Shown: in pieces, positions 21,031-33,652 of the stretch
Numbering within the stretch: the first letter of the stretch is position 1
Layout: every line of letters begins with the position of its first letter
NCBI GenBank assembly: GCA_030077755.1
Contig: JAQJZZ010000013.1
Location: forward strand, 2,046,001 to 2,110,000
Length of the DNA stretch: 64,000 nucleotides
From: Filosporella fistucella
Lineage: Eukaryota; Ascomycota; Leotiomycetes; Helotiales
Direction of reading: 5' to 3'
Made by a program: the position numbers and the translations under genes
The notes under the pieces: generated by a model
Seen by the model: the letters and a program-made list of their open reading frames with translations, nothing else
The model's database searches: none
Told to the model about the DNA's origin: nothing

Positions 21031-23665
21031 TTACACAATATGGACTCTCTGAATTGTTCCCATGCAGTCACTATAGTCCATATGCTGGTTTGTGCACAAC
21101 TTCCCCGAAAACATACAAATGTGTCTTGAATTAAAGGCAGCGAGACCAAGACGTCGATAATATTCAGAACCATCTTCTGCAAGCTCCATCACTACCTTCT
21201 GGAGTATCAAGCAATAATGGGCACTGAGAATATCGGTATATCCTCCTTCGAGCAGTAAAAGGCATTGGACTTTGCGTACTGGATATTGGCCGTAAACTCG
21301 CTGTCTCTTGGGATCTGCTTGAGTTATAAATCCACTCGACTTCACAGGAGTCTCCAAATATTTTGGCTGGGGATCGAGAAGAACATCCTCAATGTAGAAA
21401 CTCCCTGCGATACTTCCCGTTTGATTCATCCAAAGATTTTCGAATGTCGCCTCGTGCTCCAATGCTAAATTCGCCAATTTCTGTTGATCTCTGAGCCTTC
21501 GAGCAAAGAATATCTTCGACCTGTAAAGATATCCCTCGCTTACAGCACCAACAATGGTAAGACGTCCACTGAATCGATCAAACCCAAGTGGGTTCTCTCG
21601 TCTAGCAAATATATCTAGTATGACTGCTTTCTTTGAGGTGATTTCATCCCTTCTGTTGACATAACGTTCGTATGGATGCCAAAGTCGATATTGTACCTTC
21701 GTGGTGAGCGGAATCCAAGACCACGATGGCCCTCGAACCCCTACTGTTGCCCGCCAATACGAATCCGGGGGCTCTACAAACCATATGAGGGAGCGGAGGG
21801 CATCCTTCCTCCAAATTCCCAGGATGCACTCATCATTCAGTAGCATCGTCATCTGGCGAGTTATGCCTTCAAACGCAATAAACCTATCGCATTCATTCGT
21901 CAACATACGCTTCGTAAAGTTTTGAACAGCCCTTCTGAACAGCCAGTAGTACTCCCCACTCGAGATCAAAGCATGCGGCTTGAGGAGAAACTTTTTAAAG
22001 GCTCGATTATCAGAATGGACAAATCCCGGAGAGAAGTCCCCAAGAATTCCATTTGGTCGATTGCTTGATGCAGAATGATGTAGACAATCCCAAAAGACAC
22101 CCTTTTCGGTTAAACTGATGACTCGACCTGAGAGAAGCTGCTCTTGATACCCCCATCCTCGATTATCTAATTGTCCAAACGGTCTGAAAACAAAGTTTCC
22201 GCTCTTCTCCAACCACAGATAGGTAGATTCTGGAGTCATTGTCTTCTCAGAAGAAAAGAGAGTCGTCAAATCTTGCTGATTTGACAGAAACGGTTTCGCT
22301 TCTCCAGCTACTGCAAGCGACGTTCCGTCGACAGCTGCGATAGTTACTACTGCATTTTTGTATATGGAAGCCATTTCCTCGGCTTGAACGTGCCAGTCCC
22401 CACCAGGGCCTTGAATGATACACTGCATGAAGTTTCAGCTTTTGTTGAATGCTGATCCAACTCGAACTTACAAGAGCATCGACCCACAGATATTGAATTC
22501 CGAGCGCCATTGTAACCATACACGCATCCTGTATTTCAGGAAGGAAAAAGTTAATGGGTATCCCTAGCTCGAACAAGCTCAGAGTAGAACACGATAAGAT
22601 TGGGGACTCGCTAAATTCTTTTGGCCAACGATAGCTAAGTGCTACGTATGCCCCTCTTGATAAATTTGTCTCAATGACCTTTATTCTTGATTCGGGATCT
22701 GAAGGGGCGGCGATAAATTCTGTGAGATCGATAACACGTTTTGGTAGTATCGGCCAAGCATTACTCGATGCGTTAGGGCCAGGACATTCAGGATGGTTTG
22801 ACCAACATTGCTGAAGCCAGTAGCCAATTAATGCTAGTGTACCTGCAGTAGGATCTTTCCGATCTGGTACATTTTTTTGGATTCGATGTATGCGGTGAAA
22901 GTCCTCTATTGTCAACGTCAGACGAAATGATTACGCCCAATTTCCTGACCGTGGACTCTCACATACCTTCATGCTCTTCGGGGACAAGGTAAGCCAGAAT
23001 CCCATGTGTCCGCAGATCGTCGAATAGGCTCGGCGTCAATTGATGGCCATTCTCCGAAACATCATTTCTAGTTTTCACTGCCTCTTGAAGCTCGTGGAAA
23101 TATGTATGGAGTTGGATTGGTGAGTGTTGTGGAGGTAAGTGGGAAATTTCAAGATCTCCCTCGTCACAAACATCGCCCTCATGAACTGGTTTCGTACATG
23201 GATTAGAGAATTCCGATGCCAAGTTCAGCGCAAGATGCATATCCCAAGACCTCGTTTCACGCTGGAAAACCTCGTACAGCGTTGACGCCTTCGGGACTTT
23301 CATTAATCGAGCCGCTGGGTTATTGGCCTTTGAGGCGTCGATATCTTGATTGTCCTCTGACTGCTCTTGTGAGTCTTCGCGGGCTTCTTTTGCTGTGGTT
23401 CCAGTCGAATACATTTCTGTAATGATAGACGTCATCTTGTCGACCATGTCATAAACAGCCTTCAATAGTGCTTCAAAAATTTCTGGGAAGCGAAGGGAGT
23501 TCTGGTGATGAAGGTTTCCCAATTCAAAATCCACAATACTGCTTACTTATTAAGGTTAGCGCCGGCCGCCGAGTGCGTGATATTTTGAGAGAGTGCTGTC
23601 TACGAAGAGAATCTGGTCAGGCGATCTTACTTTTCAGGCAGCGAGATTTTAGGATACATAGACAT
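21031..23665 (-). CDS. HET-domain protein, 810 aa
   Basis: HET-domain proteins mediate fungal heterokaryon (vegetative) incompatibility or other allorecognition and cell-death responses; many have no known role. Exons 23665-23631, 23538-22967, 22905-22472 and 22422-21031 join in phase to 810 residues. The short first exon encodes only MSMYPKISLPE. The N-terminal region (12-200) is acidic and helical without a known fold. The HET domain spans about 288-440: AYVALSYRWP, then LGIQYLWVDAL, then CIIQGPGGDWHVQAEEMASI and NAVVTIAAVDG. The conserved LWVDALCI block is split by an intron exactly after WVDAL. The remaining 370 residues contain RGWGYQEQLLSGRVI, the usual post-HET block. It appears intact. 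No adjacent partner gene (for example a NACHT or patatin protein) is visible. Confidence 0.88.
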
Positions 23666-23918
23666 AACCCTGCAGCATGTACCATGGGATTCTGTCGCTA
23701 AGGAGGCCCAATCAAAGTGACTTACAAGGCCTTATCAAAATGGATAGCCTTGGAAAGGAAGTTGCAAATTGATATTAAAGGAATTCATCAAACCGAGCTG
23801 TTATCGCAGAATTGAATCCGATGAATCGATGCCCAAGAGCAGAGGGAATTAATGTTTGATTGAAAAAGGCACATATAAAATTCCGATTTTGAACAACCAC
23901 CGGTATTCTTTTACCTAA

Positions 23919-25695
23919 CTACTTTGTAAACTGCACTCCAAGATCGATATAATAGAACCCGGATGGTGTATTTGCCGGTGCTGTAAATGTTTTGATACCT
24001 TCCATGTTCACAACTCTTTCACCAGTGGGACTTGTGATCCTAACGGCCACCGGGAGATTGAAAGGACCACTGCCAGTCGGGATTGTCCAGCTACCATATC
24101 GTTCTTGTGGGCGACTTTCCGAGTAATTGGGGTCGTGGATTAATGGAGTCCAGGTGGAAGTTCCTGCACCTTGGATTTCAACTGTGGTAACAGATCCTAT
24201 ACCAGCAGTATTCACAACTGATAGTGCAAAATAGTATGGTCCACCACCGTCACGAAGCCAGAGGTAGATATTACCTGGTGTAGGACATGGAACACGTTTA
24301 TAGCGAGTTGGAATCACGCCAGCAGTCAAGCTTCCATTTCCTTGCAAGCGGCCCATGGCAATATCTGAGAGATCGAGATGGATACTGTCAGCTGGTAAAG
24401 GACATCCGTACTTGAAATCGATTTCGCCACAATGATCAGCGCCAGGCCCACAGCACCATTTGCTGTTTGCGGAACAAGGACAGGAATCAACGACTTCAAG
24501 AACGATAGGATCAGTATATCCTGATTCTCCAGGGACATAATCGGTGCCATCTGGCTTGGTACGAATGACTGACATACATTCACCACAGGAGAGGTAATTG
24601 TCAAGATCACCAGTAAGTGAGGGCCAGAACTATTGACGTAAGCATTCGTCTCGATTCTTGAGGCGCATATTTACCTGAGAATAATAGTCTCCGTTCGGTG
24701 CGGCAAAGTTGCCTCGAAGTGTAGTACCTGCTGGGTCTTTACAAAGAGCGGGGTATGCCGCGCAGAAGGCTGTACATATACTTCCTAGCATAGGGTCTGT
24801 CCAACTGGATGTTGAGCTACCTTGCGTGCATAACCCGTAAAGCCCAAACCCACAAGCACCACCGCTCGTAAGACCAAAGTGAGTTGATCTCTAATATGAC
24901 TTTAGAAGGGCCAAGCATGGGATGTGGATACGTACACTGAAATGCCACGGTTCACTTGCTGAAACTGCATGCACTTCTGGGTACATGGCACCTGATTTAC
25001 ACAATGAGGAAGGAGGTGTGCCACATGTACATGTCGATGCTCCTGTACAAGTCTCTGATACATCGTCGTTGGTGCAGTAGGAAGGGCAGCAGACATTATC
25101 AACCAGAGTCCAGGCACCACAAGAGGAAGGAGCAGCTGAAGGGTACGCTGATTGAGCATGGCTTGTTGTAGACACAGCGATAGATGTAGTGTAAACCAAG
25201 GCTCCAGATGAGACAGTAGCAGCACTCGTCGTAGAGACAGAACCGGACTTTGAACTAGACGTTGCGGAAGAAGTCGATCTAGAGCTAGAGACAGGAGTTG
25301 AGATTTTGGATGTGGACGAAATAATGGTACTAGTAACAGCGGAAGTTGACTTTGATGTTGTAGCAGAAACTCCCGTGCTGGAGGTTGAGACCTGGGTGAA
25401 AGTCAACTTATGAGAATGCAGGATGGAAATTTCGATTGCTCACAGCTGGTTGGCATTGAGAATAATACGAGTTCACTACAACACAGGCGTATCCCGCCAC
25501 ACAGCAAGTGGGACCAGTGAAAGAAAATCCACCACATTGATCCCTAGCCGACTATTAGATACGGAAATGATCATTTAGCAGCGATACTCACCAAGCGATT
25601 CCGCAAGTCGCTCGCTCTATATGGGGAAGAGCGTGTGCACAAGTTCGGTCAAGCAACCCAGTAAGGGCTGCGACAATAATAAATCGAAACTTCAT
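23919..25695 (-). CDS. swo1: swollenin (CBM1 plus expansin-like protein)
   Basis: Swollenins loosen cellulose and plant cell wall without clear hydrolysis. Exons 25695-25592, 25543-25444, 25391-24936, 24890-24675 and 24629-23919 give 528 residues. A signal peptide ([20 protein letters not shown]) precedes a fungal cellulose-binding CBM1 at about 33-67, with the spacing of [22 protein letters not shown] and YYSQC; intron 2 ends right after this module. A Ser/Thr-rich linker follows (68-130), then a Cys-rich stretch ([17 protein letters not shown]). The expansin region starts [20 protein letters not shown] and contains [11 protein letters not shown] and [12 protein letters not shown] (double-psi barrel, HxD-like motif). 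A C-terminal CBM63-like sandwich ends [12 protein letters not shown]. Trichoderma swollenin is slightly shorter with the same order. It is complete and probably secreted. Confidence 0.9.
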
Positions 25696-26762
25696 GGAGT
25701 TAAAGCAGTACTAAACGTACGATTATAATTCGAAAGATTGAGGACAAACTTGAAACAATTGCGGCTGGCATTGCACAGGTATATGGGCATTTTCTATTCT
25801 GACGGAGAAAGCATTCCGTGGGTTTCGACCCAACTGAACTCCCCTCCGAAAGACATTTTGATCACAGACCCTTCAGAAACAGTGAAAAGCACCTGTATAC
25901 AAATCAGATGGCCTTCTGACCCATATAACGAACGATACTTTCTCAAAGTCACTCGGTATCCGTATCGATTCGGTACGTTCGGCCCTAAACCCTGTTCATT
26001 CATCGAGAGGCTTGAGGAACGGCCATGTTAGGGCATGGGAAAACGGATAAGGCAGCCTAAGTTGCGATTTGGAGGAGGCATTGGATGCTTGAGAATGCAT
26101 TCCATGGTAATGCCCCTGTATTTTCGCTTCAGCATCAGGGGTGTGGGGTAATTTATTTTGCCAGATTGGGTTCCTCCGAGTTTCTATGGTGGAGGCAGCA
26201 TCAATGATTATTCCGTTCCAGGGGTGTATTTCTCTGCCATTGGCGCATTAAGTGATAAACTTGCGATTGCTGCGGTCTACCAGTGAAGTGCTTGTCTAGG
26301 TACCAAATCAAAAGTCCCATTCAGAATCAACTGGAGTCAGAAAGTGAAACCCACGCTATAGGTCGAAAACTCGGACAACAGTCACAACATGCAGGCAAAG
26401 GATCCGACGGTCCGTGAAAGCTTGAATTTGTCTCTTTTTCCTGAAACCTGACTCGTAATGTGATTAGTTTTGGATATATCCCCGAACCTCTATCTCCAAC
26501 ATACGCTTCCCCGCTTTCTTCGTCGGCAGCAAGCTCAGAGCCGTCCTGAGAAGTAGAGAAGCGTATTGCAAGAGGTTAGTTCAAGAATTATGGACAATCC
26601 GGTTGCTCCGCATGATCAAGGCTTGGGTCCAAGTATTGAGGAGCCCGCTGTTGTGTATTTCCTGATAAACAAAAGTCAAGCTCTTGTGATAGGCATATGT
26701 ATGCAATCCAGTGATTGATACAGAAAATTGTATTAGTATATGAATCCGTTCTTCCAAGCCAT
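25696..26762. other. intergenic: swollenin promoter and 3' flank of the TPR gene
   Basis: The swollenin promoter should lie just upstream of 25695. A 97-codon plus frame (25738-26031) runs antisense to nothing known and lacks motifs. On the minus strand about 26550-26330 reads an open, acidic Ser/Glu-rich stretch (DGSELAADEESGEAYVGD), which could be a short exon. I cannot tie it to a gene. Confidence 0.4.
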
Positions 26763-28003
26763 TCAAAATCCAACAATCGACGGGGTAACGCCCTTTTCAA
26801 ATTGTGTTCTCATGATCTTTGCTTTGTCCCTGGAAAAATTGATTTTCTCAGCTCTCGAAAGCCATGTCCAGGCATCCTCACTTTCCCCGATCTCCCAGCA
26901 CATTAGAGCTAAGTTCAGCATGCTGCTCCCGAAACCTCGATGTGCAGCGGCATACGACCACTCGGTGGCCATACCAAAATCCCTCAATTCCTTAGGTTTC
27001 TTGTTAGTCTTTCTGAATTTCTCCAATTCTATCGATCCAAGATTATGCATCGCCTCCGGAACTCCAGAGCTTGCTGCTTTGAGTAGATAAATCCCCTCGG
27101 CTCTCGAACCTGGTTCCTGCCATCTTGAAAGGTAAAAGTAGGCCTCTGGCTCATCCAATTCTAAAGCTGCTCTCTTGAAGGCGGATCCTGCTCCATCAAA
27201 GTCCTTTTGATCCATTAGTATTTTAGCTTCCAGAATGAGCGCCTCTCCAGACCCCCAAAAGTCCAATGTTCCGTATGGTGGCCTTGTGCATTCTTGATAC
27301 CACCTCAGGGCATCGTTTATTCTATTTTGAGAAGATGAGACTTTGCCTAGCAGCAACATCGCTTGGGGATCGTGGTCTACGTTGGCCATTGTATCCAATT
27401 TTCGAAGTGTCGCTTGATAGTCATGAAGGCTGCCACTCTTCAAGGCCTCCATAATGATTGCGAATGTTGCCGATTTATCGCCCAGGCTGGACGCTACGAG
27501 CATCAATTTCTTTGCCATGAGCCGCTGCCCACCCCCATCACATTTTAACAGTAGACCAGCAAGTACAGCGACTGTTGGAGGACTTATACCATGTTCTAGC
27601 ATTGTCAGGAAAATCATAACATTTGATCTCGTGACTTACTGGCGCATAAATTCTGCTCCCACCCGGTTGTGGACCCATGAGACATCTTTGAATAATACTC
27701 GGTAAGAAATGAATTCACCTCCTCAGTCTCAACATCAAGCGCGCCCTGCTTGCGTGCGGAATCCATTAGGACTTTTGGGATCAAGAAGTCATTTAGAGTG
27801 GATGACGGCTGTGTTCTTGTCGGTGCTTTTTGATACACACGTGCTCGTGCAACACGAGGAGACGCCCTTGTAGCCGGTCTAGCATAGAGACAAGCAGTAG
27901 TTTGTAGATACCTTACGTTTGTACATCTACACTTGGGATCGAAAATCGCAGTTGATTTTGTTCTTCGGAGGGCTCTGATGGCTATTGGCCTGGAGCTCTG
28001 CAT
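26763..28003 (-). CDS. Sel1/TPR-repeat protein, probably mitochondrial, 398 aa
   Basis: Two exons (28003-27640 and 27595-26763) separated by a 44-nt intron give 398 residues. The N-terminus (MQSSRPIAIRALRRTKSTAI) is rich in Arg and Ser with no acids, typical of a mitochondrial targeting peptide. From about residue 120 the protein is built of helical TPR/Sel1-like repeats. Visible units include AMLLLGKVSSSQNRINDALR, DGAGSAFKRAALELDEPEAY, EGIYLLKAASSGVPEAMHNL and FGSSMLNLALMCWEIGESED. The spacing of about 36 residues and the A.A...G...A pattern fit. Such proteins act as assembly or scaffold factors in the matrix or inner membrane. I cannot name an orthologue. It is divergently arranged with the Utp16 gene. 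Confidence 0.78.
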
Positions 28004-28371
28004 GATGGCAGAATGTGATAATGAGGTAGAGGACTAAAGCTCTGGACAAGACAAGAGGTCAAGCGTAGGGCTGCGGTCAGAGATACAAAACAAGTTGAAG
28101 CACAATTGAAGGCATGTGGTCATACGAAGTGTGACAAGACCGATGTGGGACTTCATAAAGTTTCCGATACATACTGAGAGCTGTCGCTGTTGTCAACAAC
28201 CAAAGGCGGTGACTTCGGCCGGCGAAACTCCGGGTGATTAAAATACTGCCACTCGAGATTTTTATGCAAATATCCTCGACCTACATCGCAACCTATCACG
28301 CTGCAATAATTTTCCCCACCTCCAGTTGGATCACAAGCACCATCAGGCGGGTAAAAGTCTCTACAATTCAA
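28004..28371. promoter_or_regulatory. shared promoter between divergent TPR and Utp16 genes
   Basis: Only 368 bp separate the two start codons (28003 on minus, 28372 on plus), so both promoters must overlap. A plus-strand frame stays open from 28234 into Utp16, but its protein has no relation to the family and I treat it as leader sequence. No specific factor site is recognised. Confidence 0.5.
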
Positions 28372-29677
28372 ATGTTAGCAAGAATATTCAAAACTGCGAC
28401 ATCGAGGTTTACAGAACAACCCAAACCCGAAAACACCAATCTGACCAACCTAAACGACTCTGGGAAAAGTCTTCGATCAAGAAGAAGTGAAGCAACCGAG
28501 GAGGAATTGACCGACGAAAATTCTATAAACGTATACGTATCTACAAGCAATCTGCGATCGGAGAGGGATCTTGGAGAAAAGAGCATGGCGGAAACGAGTG
28601 ACGATGAGGTGTTTGTGACGCCTATGACATCGAGGAAGAGAAAAGTTCTGCCTGTGCGTGAGAAGGAAATCGACACTCCAACAATTTCAAAGAGGAGGAT
28701 AGTGGTGGAGATTCCTGCTATGAAAACTTTACCCCTGAACAGCAAGCCAGAGCCTACCCCGAAGATCCTCGAAATACCCTCCAGCGATAATGATGATGAG
28801 AAATTGAGCGACCAGGAAACACCAAAGAAACCAATCACACCCAGAAAGGCAGCCTCTGTAAAAAAGGCGAATAACACGAAGAAGGGAGACACACCCAGGA
28901 AGGTAGAAACACCAAAGAAGTCAGATAAAACCACAACTACACATCGCCGATTTGGCAGCGAAGAACCACAAGAAATTTTCTCCACAGCTCCAGAACCAAC
29001 TTCCAGTCAGCAAGCGATAGTGATTAGCGATTCTGAAAGTGAGGAGGAGAGTGATGATGATGCGCCAGAGGCAATTGGGATCCAAGATGCTGCAGTAACC
29101 TTGAAGCAGAAGGAGAAAGAAGCTTTACAGGCTGTGAAAGAGTACGCTATACCTATCTACTTTGATTTCCCCATCTAACAATTCCAGACAAGAAGCAACA
29201 ATTCGGAAAAAGCGTAAAGAGCGGAACGAAACATTGAAACAACAAGCACAGTCGAGTAAAAAGAGGAAAGTCTTTGAAGAAGAAACTCCTGCACATGCGC
29301 CGGAATCAGATAATTCAGCAGACGAGAGGGAAAGCACAAAACCCACAAAACGCATTCGTCTCGATCATTCTTCACTTCCAGATTTATTGCCTGCAGAATA
29401 TCTCGAAGACACCCCAGAAGATGTCACCTTACCGAGCATTGAGTCACAAATTGTCAAGTCAAAGAAAACTAAGTTTTCAGACATTGCTGAGAAGAAAATC
29501 AAGGATAAGAAGAAGGGGAGCACTACGTATAGGGTCGTGAAAGAGAAGGCCTCGATACTGGCACCGAAGAGCTCCGATAAAGCGAGAAGCATGAAGGAGA
29601 GCTGGTTACAAGGACGGAGTGCGAAAGGAGTTGTGGCTAAGCGGAAGAGTGTCAGTTCAGGCTTTTTGAGGAGGTAG
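28372..29677 (+). CDS. utp16: U3 snoRNP-associated protein Utp16/Bud21-like
   Basis: Utp16 belongs to the small-subunit processome that processes 18S rRNA precursor in the nucleolus. Exons 28372-29141 and 29188-29677 (46-nt intron, phase 2) give 419 residues. The N-terminal half is disordered, Lys/Ser/Thr-rich, with TPKKP and TPRK motifs and acidic clusters (SDSESEEESDDD). The diagnostic block follows: SDDDAPEAIGIQDAAVTLKQ, a Lys/Glu helix, then across the splice RKKRKERNETLKQQ. Near the C-terminus LLPAEYLEDTPED precedes a basic tail (SMKESWLQGR, FLRR). This DDDAPE plus basic helix plus LPAEYLE order matches the U3 snoRNA-associated family. I chose ATG 28372 because the sequence before it in the same frame is not family-like. 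Confidence 0.8.
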
Positions 29678-30630
29678 TGGTGCAGTAAGCATCACGCATA
29701 TTCATAAAAATGATAATACCCTATGTGTCTCCTTCCTTCATCAGAATGAAAGATATTTAGATTGGTCGAGTCCCATATTTGGATATCCTTTCTCAACATA
29801 ACGAATATTGTTACTGGTTTTTGGTCAGCAATGGAGATTGAGGCTCAAGTCGAATCTCCCTTACGGGAGGAGAATTTTAGAGGTCATGATTGTTACTACA
29901 CTGTGATAGTATACCAAGTGCACGAATTCTTTACGGCGCTCTCGCCATGCCTCTCTACCTACCAGTACTTCAGCAATCTTTTCACATTCTCAAGTCCCAG
30001 TCAAAAATCCAAGTGGGCTGGAAACATGTAGCTATTTCGAGTTGTTTTCCTGCACAGATCACGAGTAGGAAGTCGTTTAACTACTGGGCTTATGATACTG
30101 GGTCAAGGACAGGTCATGTTATTACACTATCTCTGCAGTAGCCTGTTTGACAGATACAGGTACGAATACAGGGGAAATGCACAAGCCAACTCCACATCAA
30201 CAACGAAATCACAGTGACTGTGTTTGTGGGGGGTAATAATCGGAGCCGCCGCCTAACTACCTCCACCATATCCGCCAACACCATCACATCTGCCTCCTTA
30301 TACAGCAGGTGGTGGCCACCGCCAACGCGCTCATGTGATGTTCTGTGTTAGGCACGCGAGCCGAGTCTGAAGGTAGACTGAATATAGGGTCAGAGAGGCA
30401 AGCAACATAGGCGACATCTTGTGTGTCTACATCTCAATGAGCTGCTTTCGGTGGATACAATCGCTGCAGTTTGTCTGTAGTGCTGGCATCTGGGACTTTG
30501 AAATGCTCAAGGAGTCCGTCTTCGGCTTCGTAAGTAGAACAAGCCTAGTCCGACAGGAAAACGGCTCTTCGATAAACTCATCCTCCGAGGAAAGACATGT
30601 CACTACTCGCAGCTCTATCGAGGAAGATAG

Positions 30631-30748
30631 TACGATATCGCGACCCCTCCAGCTATGGGCACTTACGCTGCACTAGGTTTTTGTGCTAGCAGGCCCAAAG
30701 CCGGTATGATGGCTAGCTTTGAAAGCTTGTTGGGGTCGCGGTATCGTA
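30631..30748. repeat. 17-bp inverted repeat, 84-nt loop
   Basis: TACGATATCGCGACCCC at 30631-30647 is matched in reverse complement by GGGGTCGCGGTATCGTA at 30732-30748, with 16 of 17 positions pairing. Transcription would give a stable stem with an 84-nt loop. The surroundings have no gene, so it may be a miniature element end pair or part of an RNA structure. Confidence 0.55.
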
Positions 30749-31275
30749 GTCCCTCATGACTGATCCATCGCATTTGGAACATGTCACCCGTGAGGACTAC
30801 ACCCTCGATTCGGGCTAGGTAATTGTTAGTTAAGATTCTTGTGATGATCGATATACCGTTGAGGTGTGTTGCCCAGTATCCTTGTGTAACGGACGAGAAG
30901 CACTACTCACATACCTTCCAATTATCATTATGACCAGCTCACGCTCTGCTCGTTTCAGTCCTTCAGTCCCATTTATCAGCCACTCGTCCGGAACATTGGT
31001 AGCAGCTCAGAGTCTAAGAATCCATGTTAGTCTCTATGTAGCGTGGGAGGAATATCCTGATACTTACGCTGCACATCGTCTTCTTTCGTTCGAGTAATAC
31101 GGCACGCTGCCGGGCGTCTGATAACTTTGGTCCTGTTCGTAACATCCTATAGCGATGTCAGTCTCAGCCGATCTACATATCCATTACCTCCCCCAAGAGC
31201 TCAACTGCCCCTTCGCCCTCCCTCATCTTTTCGCCTTGCGAAAATCGTTAAATATAGTGAACGAGCTGCACCCCA

Positions 31276-31395
31276 ATCAGGTGGGAGCCGCCTCCACAAA
31301 TTTTCACTTTTCGAGGAACATTGAAGACAGTAAATGACTATATCGAAAGGGGCGTTACTCACGAAATCACGTCCTGATCGGGCGGGAGCCACCTC
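31276..31395. repeat. degenerate direct repeat of about 19 bp
   Basis: ATCAGGTGGGAGCCGCCTC (about 31276-31294) recurs as ATCGGGCGGGAGCCACCTC (about 31377-31395) with three transitions. Each copy can itself fold into a small hairpin (GGTGG with CCGCC). The meaning is unknown. Confidence 0.4.
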
Positions 31396-33652
31396 TTATC
31401 TTCCCACAAAGGGCGCGCTGACAAACAAGTTTTGTTTCACTTTGCAGTTGATTTAAAGGAATCAAGAATCTACATGGAAATATTATCATTCTGCTGCGTT
31501 TGTACGCTATCTCTCGCGTCAGCTCGGCATCTTCCATATTTCCTGATCTGGGACGCTATCAAGAGGCGGTGACGATATACAGGCCACGGTCTGAGTGCAT
31601 TCCGAGGTTCTGACGTTGTAGCAATATTTTGGTCTATTATCGTTAACTCTGTCCGCGATGAGCGCAGCTTAGAGTGTGCCCCCTCGGGAGCAAGTGAGTT
31701 GACAAGAGTGCGAGCGATGGCATATTCAAGTGTTACCTGCCATATGGGTCTGAAACGATGAGGGTGGGTAAATCCTCGAATCAAAGATCTCATATGGCAA
31801 CGATAGGGGACGTTGTTAAAAATAGGGCCTTTGCAATAGCATATGTTAGATAGGAAGTAATATATCCCCCAGAGAAGCTAAAATACTATTTGCCGCACCA
31901 TCCATAAAGCCTCTCTCCGATAGCGTTGCCAATTTGCCATGTGAGGTAACAATAGCACAAGGCACTGATCTGAAAGCATGGTTGTGTCTTCTTTGTTCAA
32001 TCTGCTTGAATCAGTCTGTTAGGACTTAGCCTCTTTGGAACTTTCTGCACTGAGTGGGCAAGAACATTGTCCAACATTTTGCAAAATTTGTACAAAGGAC
32101 TCAAGAATTGACACAACATAATATTTGAACGGCCAAGCAGCTCTATCAATGGACAAAGGAATTGCTATGACTCCTCTGAGATCTTACTCAGTTGGGATGT
32201 TTCAACTTTAAACCAATGGTAGAGCGCAAGAAAATGTACCTCCGTGGAAGAGGCAGTTTCTATGTTGGTTATTGATCTTCGATGATGAAGTCTAGCATAT
32301 GTGGGAAGACGAGAGGCAAGCGATCCTGTTGGATCTGTTGCACTGTGAAATTTGAAATCTGAAATTTTAATACTCGTGACTTGTCAGTCAAGTATCAGAA
32401 ACACAAAATCACGCAGGCGGGTCTAAATATCATTGATTCGCAATTCCCAGGAAACTGGGCCAGCCGTTTGAAACCCGCTTTTAACTGCCCATTTGCCATA
32501 TATCAGGGAAGTTTAGGTGTACATGATACCAACAAAAGTAGTGAAACTTACCTGCAGAGCCGCTCGTACCATGTGACTTGCTTGACAGGTGGGATACATG
32601 CAGGAAAAACCAACAGCAGCGAACAGCAGCCGGTAGCCAATGACCGTAAGACAGGCACAATAGCACGATTCGATATTATGACATATCATTCTAGAACACA
32701 GTCGGAATCTTCAAAGCAAGATCCAGACGCAGCCCGATCTCGCGAATTCATTTCTTCCTGCGCTCTTGAGCCACGACATTGCCCCACCAGGATCAGGAGA
32801 TTCTCGCTTGCCAGCCGCCCAAATAGATGACATCTGCAGCCACACCAAAAAAAAATGTACAGCTTACTCTAGAACCATCATCAATTGGAGGACAATTGCA
32901 GCTGAATCCGCTTTTTCTTCCGTGCATAATTTATGGCTGACGCATACCAAATGTACTGAGGTATCCATTTGATCACGACTCTTCATTAACAAACCAATAA
33001 GGAATGGCATGAAGGATTTCTTATATACCTAGTTACATCTCCACATTTCGCTTGCAACGTCGAGGGTATATGCAGGACAGAGGCAAAGTATCTAACCCGG
33101 ATTCATTATGAGCTGTTTGCAGGCCTGTCTTCCACGCCACAGATGAGTAATATATGAATGAGGGTGGGAAAAGTCCGTCCCGAGTAAGATATGCAGGGAA
33201 TTCATGCACCTAACATTAAGAATAGATGTTCAGCCCGACATTTCGAAAGGTTGATCCAATGATACCACCAGCTGCGTGTAGGTTAAAGGTAGAAAAGAGT
33301 GACTACAGAGCTCCTGGTCATCTCGTCCATGCCAATGCTTAGACCTGAAGTTTTCACCCTCGTGCCCCTCCTATCGTCCCATATCACCACAAAAAAAAGT
33401 GAATTGACACAGCCTTGAGACCCTTGACCATCCCTTGACGTAGCTGCTAGTTCAAGCCCCCCTATCCCACCATTCTGGACCCTCATTTAGCTCCGTCATA
33501 CCCTCCATTGATGACTTGAAACTTTGTGACTGAGACTAAGTCTTAAGAGCCACAGATATAACAACGGTCAACAATCGCTTTCTTGTCTCTTCACACCTTG
33601 TTCTTTTCGAAATCTGCAACACAGGAGACTGGATATTCAACAAGGAGTCATC

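Larger units (their letters stand above)
29678..33652. other. 4-kb intergenic region without a supported gene
   Basis: Several frames of 60-150 codons exist on both strands (for example 29890-30141 +, 31470-31793 -, 32381-32830 +). None shows a motif, signal peptide or good splice pattern. About 30660-30435 on minus is open for 75 codons but unassignable. An inverted repeat and a degenerate direct repeat are listed separately. The final 500 bp should be the acyl-CoA oxidase promoter. Confidence 0.45.

Noticed and set aside
28234..28371. Upstream extension of the Utp16 frame
   Set aside because: Open by chance; the 46 residues are hydrophobic and unlike the family, so ATG 28372 was chosen.
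32381..32830. 149-codon plus frame
   Set aside because: No ATG at its start, no motif, and a composition not typical of the neighbouring genes.
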